A stretch of DNA of 25,000 nucleotides from Owenia fusiformis (lineage: Eukaryota > Annelida > Polychaeta > Sabellida > Oweniidae), in assembly GCA_903813345.2 (NCBI GenBank), contig CAIIXF020000270.1, positions 1 to 25,000 of the forward strand. The letters run 5' to 3'. Under the pieces are notes generated by a model. The model worked only from the letters and a program-made list of their open reading frames with translations, was not told where the DNA came from and did not search any database. Below are positions 1 to 8,245 of the stretch, piece by piece (the first letter of the stretch is position 1; each line of letters opens with the position of its first letter). The position numbers and the translations under genes were made by a program.

Positions 1-160
1 ATTGATTTAGAATAAATAATGCACGACAAAATGACATTTTATACATTGGACTGAACGCTATGATAACGTTATACTACAATACAGAATGTAGGTCAATAAC
101 TTGTTTATATTCAACAACTCAATTCAGCATAGCCACATATCTTATAAACAAACAATCAAC

Positions 161-2957
161 ATGAGCTGGGTTCAGGCAACATTAATTGAAAACTCTACTA
201 AAAAGTTTTATATTGAGCATACAAGTGGTCGGACCAATCATATTGCTCATGGCATTATAGCTTTGGATGAGTTAGGAGCTGACAAAACAAGAATCCAGAA
301 GTATATTCATCACTATGCCGAGAGACTTGAGAAGCCAAGGGATCATGAAGATGCTTGGGAGAAGGTTGACATTGAAAATTCAAAGGTTGGTATTCAATTG
401 TAAACGCATCCCTGGTCTATTCTCAGTTCATAGCAATTAAAATCAAGACTGTTGTCTAAAACTGAACAAGTAGGATTCATCCATCTTCTGAACACATGGC
501 TACAAAACTTGTTCTTCCTATATATATTCTGCATCTTGGAGCCCTGAGATCAGAGGATGATTCATCAATGTCTAGAATTTTACAGTGAAGTTTTTACATA
601 ACAGTGATTGGAGATGTACTGTACCTAATATTAATCATTTGTATAAATAAATATTAATAACAATAAAAAATAAAAATAACTGATCACACAAGGTCAGACT
701 AAAACATTAACCATTTCTTATTTTACAGTTTTCTATTTTTGTATATACCTATTTATCCTATGCCAAGTAGAGTTTTAGGGAGATAAGTTGGTAAGATATA
801 TCCAGTATCCTGATTTTGAGGTTTCCATATCAAGAACCTCCATATCTCCCGCCATATCTCCCGCTTCGGTGCTTATCTTCCCACTTCCGGTAATTTCACG
901 TCACATTAAAAAAAACAAAATTAAAAAAATTTCAAAATCTTTTTTCACATTTTTTTCAAAAATTTTTTGTCAAATGTTTTTTCACATTTTTTTCAAAAGT
1001 TTTTTGTCAAATTTTTTTTCACATTTTTTAAATTTCTTTTATAATATAAATAAAATGACTTAGCTTATTAATGATTTGTTTATTTTTACACCTTGTACTA
1101 TTGAAATGGCCATATGCCCCTGAAAACTCTACTTGGTATAGGATAAAGCAGTTATGTATGGTCGGTTTGGATATTGGGTTCATCCCTCGTGAGATATGCA
1201 CATCTACCTTCAGTCCCTACGGTCCCTCAGGTAGATATGCATATCTCCCTCTGGATAAACCCCATATCCAAAACCTCCCAGTACATAACCCTTATGTATT
1301 AACATGATCTTGACAGTAGAATGTTTTATCCACAGGGTAAACAAAAGGGTTTCTATGGCCTATTGGACCACTATAAGGAACTTTTGCAGGAAGTACATAG
1401 TGGGGATTGGTCGTCTCTTTTGACTCAGGAGTTCCCAAAACTATCAGCTGGTGTAGTAGGAGCCGCAACACATGGCTTGATACAGATAGGGTACATACTG
1501 AATAAGTTTGTTTATTTCATTCCTTTCACATAGCTCTCTTATTTCGGACAAACCATTAACATAACAAAATGTCACCACAATATTATGAGGAACTTTTGCA
1601 GGAGGTACATAGTGGGGATTGGTGTAGAACTTCTGAGAACTTGTAGATGACGGATGCCTGATGCCAACAACCAATCGCCACTTTTGGTGGTGACATAAAA
1701 ATGGGAACAATTTAAGACTTGCAATCTTGCCTTATTAAGCTATAAATACAAGTGAATCATTTTGAGTTTTGAAAGAGATTCAATAGGTGTGGCATTTTTA
1801 TTACAAATACATGTATGGATAACCTCTTAAGTATCATAAACTGACATATATATGATAAAATCATACAGGGGTTTCACTAGAATTTCTCACAACAGGCTAA
1901 ATAAATGAAAAAAAACAACAGGCAAAATTAATGGAAATCATAAATTTAACATGGAAAAGAAAAGTCCCTAAAAAACAACAGGTGATTTTGTGAAAACAAC
2001 CAGTGAAAATCGCCTGTTGCCTGCTGCTAATGACAACCCTGTAACATATAAGTGGGGCACCTTTGGTACCTCAAATACTAGTATTCAAACATGGGAAGCG
2101 TTCCTCAACAGAGGTGTTCCACTTACAAGTTTTACTGTTTTCTATTTTCTAGGTATGGTGTCGCTGCAAAGTCTGATCAAGTCATATGTGAAGGTCTAGC
2201 CTATCTTCATCACTCTTACTTAGCTATCAAAACAAACGTCAGACCCATCAATGAACCAAAACTGCCAATCACAGAAGTTCTGCAGAATATCTATGAGGAT
2301 AAGGACTTTCAGCAAAGGGTCAATGAAGAAGCTGAAAAAGATCATCCTTTCGTCCCGCAAAATTCTGGGAACTTTACAAGTCGTATTCTGACGATTTACA
2401 ATATATTCGGTGACAAGCTTTTACAGTATTCGCACCAAGTACAAATGCCAAGTTTCTTTAACGAAGATGACTACACTTTGAATGATGTTGTGAAATTAGC
2501 ACGGTGGATTGTAGATTGCGCAATCCTCGTGTTCGCCAAATCCAGTCGAAAAAATGATTTCTTCCTGCTGCACGGGGTGACCGCTGCCTGGAGTCTTTTA
2601 CAGATCATCCCCCTACTGAGCCCTGAGAATGGCGTCAAAGCAATTAAAGAATTCTTAATTGCTTTACTTGGGGTTTACATTGTTCAAAAGTGCCCAGCAT
2701 TAACACAAGAAATACCCCAAAATATTAGCATAAAATGGGATGAACTGATTAAAAAGACAATCGATAAAGATGTGAGTAGAGACACACACAAATTCAAACT
2801 TGTACAGGCTTGCTATGATATGTATAAAACCAAAGATGAGAATGGTGACGGATATAGTGATAATGATCAGTTGTATTTCTTTGCAGCAAAGATGTGTGTT
2901 GAAAATGTTATAAAGTTTGTAGAGCCTGAATTTGTGATAAGTGACGATGAAGTTTAA
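161..2957 (+). CDS. Questin oxidase-like (DUF4243) protein, three exons, complete
   Basis: Exons are 161-385, 1336-1490 and 2153-2957 (stop 2955-2957), phases 0 and 2, all GT-AG, giving 394 residues. The ATG at 161 is preceded by A at -3, and the product starts MSWVQ. Visible family-type features are a histidine-rich start (TNHIAHGIIALDELGA, residues 25-40), a GFYGLLDHY segment (80-88), AATHGLIQIG crossing the exon 2/3 junction (118-127), and HGVTAAWSL near residue 267. There is no signal peptide or clear membrane segment, so the protein is probably cytosolic. In fungi, questin oxidase is an NADPH-dependent Baeyer-Villiger-type enzyme that opens an anthraquinone ring. The animal substrate is unknown, and the conserved histidines as active-site residues are my inference. 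Family assignment is by recalled motif pattern, not by a search. No AATAAA is seen soon after the stop, so the 3' end is undefined. Confidence 0.85.
752..1147. mobile_element. Short TIR-bounded element with internal minisatellite
   Basis: The segment TTTATCCTATGCCAAGTAGA at 752 is repeated in inverted orientation at the right end, where CTCTACTTGGTATAGGATAAA ends at 1147. The arms run about 28 bp with one substitution and one small indel. Between them is a T-rich 37-bp tandem repeat (TCACAT landmarks at 945, 982 and 1019). No coding capacity or clear target-site duplication is visible, so this is a non-autonomous DNA element of unknown superfamily. Its right-end sequence also resembles the left flank of the hairpin at 18896. 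Confidence 0.6.
938..1036. repeat. 37-bp T-rich tandem repeat, about 2.7 copies
   Basis: The block TTTTTTCACATTTTTTTC followed by AAAA and a TTTTTTGTCAAAT segment recurs with landmarks 37 bp apart (945, 982, 1019). It lies inside the TIR-bounded element. Confidence 0.7.
1151..1289. repeat. Foldback hairpin element, copy 1
   Basis: The left arm starts GTTATGTATGGTCGG and the right arm ends CAGTACATAAC. The two arms, about 58 bp each, pair imperfectly around a GC-richer loop containing CAGTCCCTACGGTCCCTC. Internal paired blocks include GAGATATGCACATCTACC against AGGTAGATATGCATATCTCC. The same architecture and similar flanks occur at 18896-19037, so this is an interspersed family. Confidence 0.7.
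1491..2152 (+). other. Intron 2 of the questin oxidase-like gene
   Basis: The donor is ATAGG|GTACAT at 1490/1491 and the acceptor TATTTTCTAG|G at 2152/2153. The intron contains a degenerate duplicate of part of exon 2 (1569-1646). It also has several short ACAACAGG motifs (about 1890-1985) with an inverse CCTGTTG near 2014. Confidence 0.8.
1569..1646 (+). pseudogene. Partial duplicate of exon 2 in intron 2
   Basis: An ORF starting at 1569 reads MSPQYYEELLQEVHSGDW, then a short unrelated tail and a TAG at 1644-1646. The segment YEELLQEVHSGDW is nearly the same as YKELLQEVHSGDW of exon 2 (residues 88-100, about 1372-1411), with matching DNA. The copy breaks off abruptly after the Trp codon and has no downstream donor in frame. 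It looks like a recent, broken local exon duplication. Confidence 0.75.
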
Positions 2958-3125
2958 TTTTCAAACATTATTCAGGGTTGCCATGCAGATAAGAAAAGAC
3001 TTTTGCCGACTACATTTAACTACTGTTTATGATAACCATCTGTAAAAGTTATCAGAAAAATTATGGTTTGAGAATCTCATTTTATCAAATTGATACTGAG
3101 GTGATGAATGAGAAAAATAAGGATT

Positions 3126-3301
3126 CAGTGATCTCCCCAGCATTTGAACAAGTGGGCGCAGCACCCAGCTGAGATTCTGAAAATAGACTTGCTCTCACCT
3201 GAAAATCCATTTGCACATTGGCATATTTTGACCAATTTTGGTCTGAATTGTGAAAATGAGAATTTTGCACCCACATGAGAAAAAATCCTGGGAGATCACT
3301 G
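3126..3301. mobile_element. hAT-like MITE, 176 bp
   Basis: The ends are CAGTGATCTCCCCAG at 3126 and its near-exact inverse CTGGGAGATCACTG ending at 3301. CAGTG-type termini are typical of hAT elements. The interior has no coding capacity. An 8-bp target duplication is not convincing in the flanks, so the superfamily is a guess. Confidence 0.55.
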
Positions 3302-4913
3302 GGATATAACTTTTACAAAGAAATTCTTATAAATATATTCACTCAATTTGGATTATATAGGCCTAGTGTTAAAATATCAAAGCATGGACTTTCAAGAAAA
3401 AAACAATAATTTTGTGCAAGCGGTGCCGATATAATATGTGCAAGGTGCGGATATTAACGGTCATTTTTGAATTTGAATTTGTAATATTTCATAAACTTAG
3501 GCATGTTTGGTACTCGATTACATTCACCCATTTAGAGAATATTTAGTAAGAGGGAAATTTAATCTATTGTTGTCTTCTTCATTCTTTAAAGGCGCACTAA
3601 GCATTCATCCTTTCTCCATATGATAGCAAAGAATTTAAATTGCCACTCAATACACCATTTACAGCCTTCATTCAGTATTGGAGGTCGAGCTGACCCATCA
3701 ATATAAATCATTCTTTGCACTTTGAAAGTTGTAAACTTTCTGCATGAATTTTAAAAAGAGAGAACATTTATTGAATATATGCTACCTCTAATCAAACAGT
3801 GCGGATATTGTCACTTGACGCCTAGAGGCAGCACATTTTCATTTAATGTTACCCATGCGCACATTATCCACAACGCTTGCTTTGGTAAAGAACAGTTTGT
3901 ATAGGGTAAATATGTGTCATTGCTTGATCTAAAATGCTCCAAATCTGATGCTAATGCAGCACATCATCTGTGCCAACAATACAGGCACATATTTTTATTC
4001 AGAGCATGTACTGGGCCTGAGGCTTTATTGCTTTGTGATATATCACCAGTAGCCAGCTATAACACATTAGAATAAATACAATGAGCATTTAATACAGACT
4101 GACACTTGTTGTCAGTATTCTTGTTCTTCTTTCTTAAGTAAGTGGAACATGAACAATTTCATTTTGGAATTTTTCATTTATGCCAAATTAGCTTGATAGG
4201 AAGCTAAGCCTGTTCAAATATTGTTAAAATACCTTATCTCGAACCAATTAAGACCATCTTTTCTTTCTGATCTTGTGGTGGTTCCATGGAAGCAAACATT
4301 CAAAAGTATTGGTATTTAAAATTGATTGAGGTAATAAATATGTGCGTGGCTAGCGGCATTTTTTCAAAACTGCCTAGAAAAGACTTAGAAGATTTTTTTG
4401 TAAAATGTATAAAAAACGAATGAGTTTTTTTACATTTTACGCGCGTGTGTCAATTACCATGATTTACAAATATTGAACACCACAGATGCTGTAACTTTCA
4501 CTCAACCTTCTTTGAAGGCTTTGGACATAAGTAACAGGTTTCTCACCAGGAAATTTTCAGACCCTGGATTTTTTGCGGTATCGCAACTACTTCTCCCCTA
4601 TGTGAGATCAGAGATATCCGATTTGTATACTTTTCGACATACTTCTTAAGATTATCTTGCTATTTGAGTCTCAATATTTATTTCTAAAAGGTTTTTGACT
4701 TCCTATTCCTTGTTTGTATCAAGTTTTATGTATTTTCTCAAGAGTTTTACTGCAAATAATATGACAAAAACGCAAAATTAGACTCTAAAAAAACACTTTA
4801 GACTCCGGAAAAGCTATAAGACTCTGGAGCAGGAGGGTTTTGAGACATTAGACTCGGGAGAATCTCTGGAGGCTAAAAGCCTAGTGGGAACCCTGAGTAA
4901 CTTAGGCTCGATC
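3302..4913. other. Intergenic, no gene seen
   Basis: AT-rich sequence with stop codons in all frames. The only structure I see is a small T/A-rich inverted repeat near 4400-4440 (GTAAAATGTA against TACATTTTAC), a short repeated GTGCGGATATT (about 3445 and 3799), and loose repeats of AGACTC/CTGGAG around 4780-4880. None supports a gene. Confidence 0.6.
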
Positions 4914-5091
4914 TAATACAGACCACGGACGAGGGAGCGACTGACTCATATACAGACAACCTCCATAAATGGGGGGTTATTTTGAGTTTTTTTTATATTT
5001 AGGACATTTGTTTCTCAAAATAACAGTAACAGGTGTCCTAAATATCAAAAATCCTCAAAATAACCCCACATTTATCGGGGTAATACAGACC
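4914..5091. repeat. Foldback MITE-like hairpin flanked by an 11-bp direct repeat
   Basis: The arm at about 4965-5006 (ATAAATGGGGGGTTATTTTG through TTTAGGACA) is the inverse of about 5034-5075 (TGTCCTAAATATC through ACCCCACATTTAT), giving arms of roughly 42 bp around a 27-bp loop. TAATACAGACC occurs as a direct repeat at 4914-4924 and 5081-5091. It could be a target duplication with extra sequence on the left, or chance. Confidence 0.6.
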
Positions 5092-5889
5092 GACCTAACA
5101 AAAACCATAATGTTGCCATTAGTCTCTTTGATCATTGGATCATGATGGAACAACTATTTAATCACATGTAAGATATTTTTGTACTCGATAAGGTAGCAAA
5201 ATGAGCTGAATCACAAGGAAATTAGAAAGTATTTTTCTTACCCAAAAAGTTGAAGTTTCCCTCCACAAAACAGGTCCTTTGTGTTGGTTGTTTATTTATT
5301 TCTAATCTCGTCTATCTATCGAAATAATAAAAGCCATGTAAAAAAAATTGCTAACTGATGTTGTGTTTCAATATTGTTTTATTTTTAGACAGGTATAGGT
5401 GATAATGAGCTATTATTATTTATTCATTTTCATTTTTAATTTATTGATAAATAAGACATGATGTTTCTACCTCCTTTAGAGAGTTTTTGAAGAGCTCCGA
5501 ACAGCTGATTGACAAGTTGAAAAGTTCAAAAGTTTATAAAAGTAGAAATACAAGTGTTTGAGACAGCGTAAGCTGTGTGATATCGTGTAGATTCACCATT
5601 TATAAACCGAGATAAAACTGACCCCGTGAATGTCGAACTCCCATGGCCCTCCCATGGAGTTCGCGTGAATGTATGTTGACACTCTACATCTACATCTACA
5701 TCAATAATCCGCAAAGGCTAATAAGCCCATTTAAAGCAGATATATAGTTTAACAGTGATATGATTTGAATAGAATACAATTTGAACCTTAACATTTAAAA
5801 AATAGATCTATGGTTTACAACTCATTTTAAAATGTACACTGAAATCATGAAACACTTCTCCACTTAAGGAGGCATCTTCCCCAAGGTCG
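5092..5889. other. Intergenic, no gene seen
   Basis: No recognisable gene. A minus-strand ORF at 5526-5714 (62 codons) has no family resemblance I recognise. Near 5634-5661 is an imperfect short palindrome with two CCCATGG cores between GAACTC and GAGTTC. Confidence 0.5.
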
Positions 5890-6452
5890 ATGATCCTTAT
5901 CCCGTTCCCGGACTATAGTCCTGCACTGAGCGCATTCATTTGCCTGTACGATTACAACTTGGGAGAATTATCTACGCCCCTTACACTTAAGATACCTACC
6001 TCAATGCATTATAGAACTCAAGATGTAACTTCTAATATATTGGAACCGCCGATTGTCTGGGTATATCGGCAGAACGGGAACATTTTCTCTTTTTCATCGA
6101 GAGAGATTCCATCACTTTTCAAAATGGCGGTTGGATTTAAAAGGGGAATCCCCCGTTTGGCTGTCCCGGATGTAGCCCGGAAGTACCAATATGGAGGAAT
6201 TTGACGGTTGAAATAAGTTAAATGTTACACGCAAATATTGCGATCAAAAACGAAAATGTCTTCGTTCTGCCGATAAACCCAGACAATTGTGGATTCAACT
6301 ACACGAAAAGAATGCTAAATTACCAAGGAATCTATTGAAGTAGGTATCTGAAGTGTAAGATGAGTAAAAAATTCTCCCATGTTGTAATCGCACAGGCAAA
6401 AGATTGAGATGTTCACAGGACCATAGTCCGGGAACGGGATAAGATGATCCCG
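5890..6452. repeat. Long inverted repeat, arms about 200 bp
   Basis: The left arm 5890-6102 and right arm about 6252-6452 are inverted copies. Matching blocks are TTATCCCGTTCCCGGACTAT with its inverse ATAGTCCGGGAACGGGATAA, TGCCTGTACGATTACAAC with GTTGTAATCGCACAGGCA, and TCTGGGTATATCGGCAGAAC with GTTCTGCCGATAAACCCAGA. The loop is about 150 bp. The right arm lies about 90 bp downstream of the stop of the retrotransposon ORF at 6542. The two arms may therefore be two copies of that element's 3' UTR placed tail to tail rather than one foldback element. Confidence 0.7.
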
Positions 6453-6541
6453 TTCGTAGAAAAGTACAGTGTATCATTTGTACAGAACAAAAACAACTTT
6501 TAAGAATGTACCATAGACCTATTGCTAAAATACAACCGAGC

Positions 6542-6862
6542 TCAATTGTTAAGCTGCTTGCTGACAGAAGATTTAAAACTGGATAGGCTATCACTGTCTA
6601 AAATATCACTGGGTAGAGTGGTCCATTTTACTATTGTCCTTGGAAAGTAACTAAACTCGTATGCATCCGTTCTGGCAGCTGGTTGGATGAATTTGGATGG
6701 ATAGAACTGTCTAGTGTTTGTGTTTATTTGAGAGCTGAAGTATGTGGGTATAGTGATGGCTGCTAAGTTGTTAGTTCCTTTGTAGAAGAGAGAAAGTCTA
6801 GAAGCCTCCCTACGGGATTGTAGTGATTCCCACTGCATGTGTTGAAGAGCTTCATTCTGAGC
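6542..6862 (-). pseudogene. 3' end of a non-LTR retrotransposon ORF2 (reverse transcriptase tail)
   Basis: Reading on the minus strand, about 107 codons run ALQHMQWESLQSRREASRLS through FYKGTNNLAAITIPTYF, KFIQPAARTDAYEFSYFPRT and LPSDILDSDSLSSFK to a stop at 6542-6544. This matches the C-terminal tail that follows the reverse transcriptase domain in jockey/CR1-like LINE ORF2 proteins (SLQSRR, TRTDAY-type and FFPRTI-type motifs). The catalytic palm is absent. Sequence 5' of about 6862 is unrelated, so this is a 5'-truncated, dead insertion. The downstream 3' UTR probably continues into the inverted repeat at 6252-6452. Family-level naming is from memory of motif patterns. Confidence 0.8.
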
Positions 6863-7345
6863 TTTGCCACATAGCGAGTATTTTGAACATTTACATGTCT
6901 TTCATTGATCGCGTACCTTTTCTGCATTAATTTGCAGTTTTTAATGGCCGGGATCGATCAGTTTCGATTTTTATTTATTTTCTAAATGTCTTAATGATCT
7001 CGCTCAAAGAGCTCTTTCATGCAGTTTAAGTGGTCATTGACTGTATTGATGTATATATGTACATATATAACTATTTGAACAAATTTAGGTGGTGGTAACA
7101 ATAACACAGATGCGAGTAGGTAGTTACCAGTTTTACCACCAGAGATGGTACATTCGGAACAGATAGCATGGCGGGTATAGTAGAAAGTTCCCTTTAATTT
7201 GAATTACATCTGGGTTTAGTAGTTCAATTTTCATATAACCCGTATGTACATGTATCTAATAGTTATGCAAATCAAAATATGTTCAATAAAGGAAAATGTT
7301 ATCTGTCCAATAAAAGAAATTTCACTTTTTGTGATTTTGTAACAT
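6863..7345. other. Intergenic, no gene seen
   Basis: AT-rich spacer between the LINE tail and the long-TIR element. No ORF of interest and no clear repeat apart from short TACATGTA/TATATGTA motifs near 7050-7070. Confidence 0.5.
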
Positions 7346-7866
7346 CACACTGGAATAGCCTGACAATGGTAAAGTCAGATACCGTTGTCACAAATTGCGA
7401 AGATAACGGTCGCTTCAATTAGATTTTCATTAACTGTATGTTTAATAGAGCACCTAGACTAAATTCCGTTGGAACAACAATCAACCAAAGTGTCTTTATA
7501 CTCATTGTACAGTTAATGATGTTCTACCATCGAAATAAAGTCTTAAATTTAACCGATCAAAATGGGATATGGGACAACGGATACTGTACTTACCATATGC
7601 CGTTGTCTTTCTAAATTATTCAAATTCAGATTCCATTGTCATTGACGATATCGAAGACACTATATTATGGCAATTCACGACCAAATTTGATCGAAATTGG
7701 GATTTCATATGAAACATCATCACAAGAGCTTAATACATGCACAGAATTAGCGACGATAAAATCCCATGAAATGAGGACCAAGTGATTAAACAGTTGAAGC
7801 GATGGTTATGTCCGCCATTTGTGACAACGGTGTCTGACTTTACCGTTGTCAGGTTATTCCGGTGTG
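7346..7866. mobile_element. Long-TIR non-autonomous DNA transposon, 521 bp
   Basis: Termini of about 63 bp are inverted copies with roughly eight mismatches. The left starts CACACTGGAATAGCCTGACA at 7346 and the right ends TGTCAGGTTATTCCGGTGTG at 7866. Weaker pairing continues inward to about 7420 and 7790. Each TIR contains its own palindrome, GACAAYGGT and ACCGTTGTC around AAAGTCAGA. Further GACAACGG/CCGTTGTC copies lie inside (about 7573 and 7600). No transposase is encoded, and no target duplication could be settled. Confidence 0.7.
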
Positions 7867-8211
7867 AATATGGGGTCTATGGATTATCAACCCGATTAGA
7901 AGTCACATTTTCAAAAAAAAAAAATTTTCAAAGTTGATAAACAATTTTCGAAACCATATTTTTAGATATACTTTTACATGTATTTCAAATATGACATCAC
8001 TTTGACTGAATTTTGAATATTTAATATAATAAATCAAGATTATTTCTACTCGCATCTAGTCTATTAATTTCTGTTTTTCCATTTAAGAATCTGTGGTGCT
8101 TTATTTTACAGTGACTTGGATATTAAGTTTTATGTTGCATAGTGAAGTATACATGTAAATGGAAACTATATCAAAATGACAATCATAAACTTTTGTTGAT
8201 GTATCTTATAA
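7867..8211. other. Spacer downstream of protease copy 1
   Basis: AT-rich sequence with a poly-A run near 7913-7923. No gene or repeat structure that I can support. Confidence 0.5.
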
Positions 8212-8217
8212 TTTATT
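8212..8217 (-). terminator. Poly(A) signal of protease copy 1
   Basis: TTTATT on the plus strand reads AATAAA on the minus strand, 29 bp after the stop codon at 8246-8248. This implies a very short 3' UTR. The paralogue has the same arrangement. Confidence 0.6.
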
Positions 8218-8245
8218 AAATACATCAGAAACCAACATCAATCTG

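Larger units (their letters stand above)
386..1335 (+). other. Intron 1 of the questin oxidase-like gene
   Basis: The donor is AAAG|GTTGGT at 385/386 and the acceptor TTATCCACAG|GG at 1335/1336, joining exons in phase 0. The intron carries two repeats: a TIR-bounded element with a T-rich minisatellite (752-1147) and a foldback hairpin (1151-1289). The ORFs readable in this stretch are repeat sequence and not genes. Confidence 0.8.

Noticed and set aside
1444-1710. Minus-strand 88-codon ORF
   Set aside because: It is antisense to exon 2 and its broken duplicate.
3085-3276. Minus-strand 63-codon ORF
   Set aside because: It falls almost entirely within the 176-bp MITE.
5890-6204. Plus-strand 104-codon ORF
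   Set aside because: It lies in the left arm and loop of the long inverted repeat and shows no recognisable domain.
6295-6594. Minus-strand 99-codon ORF downstream of the LINE ORF
   Set aside because: It overlaps the LINE stop in another frame and runs through the inverted-repeat arm; it has no protein features.
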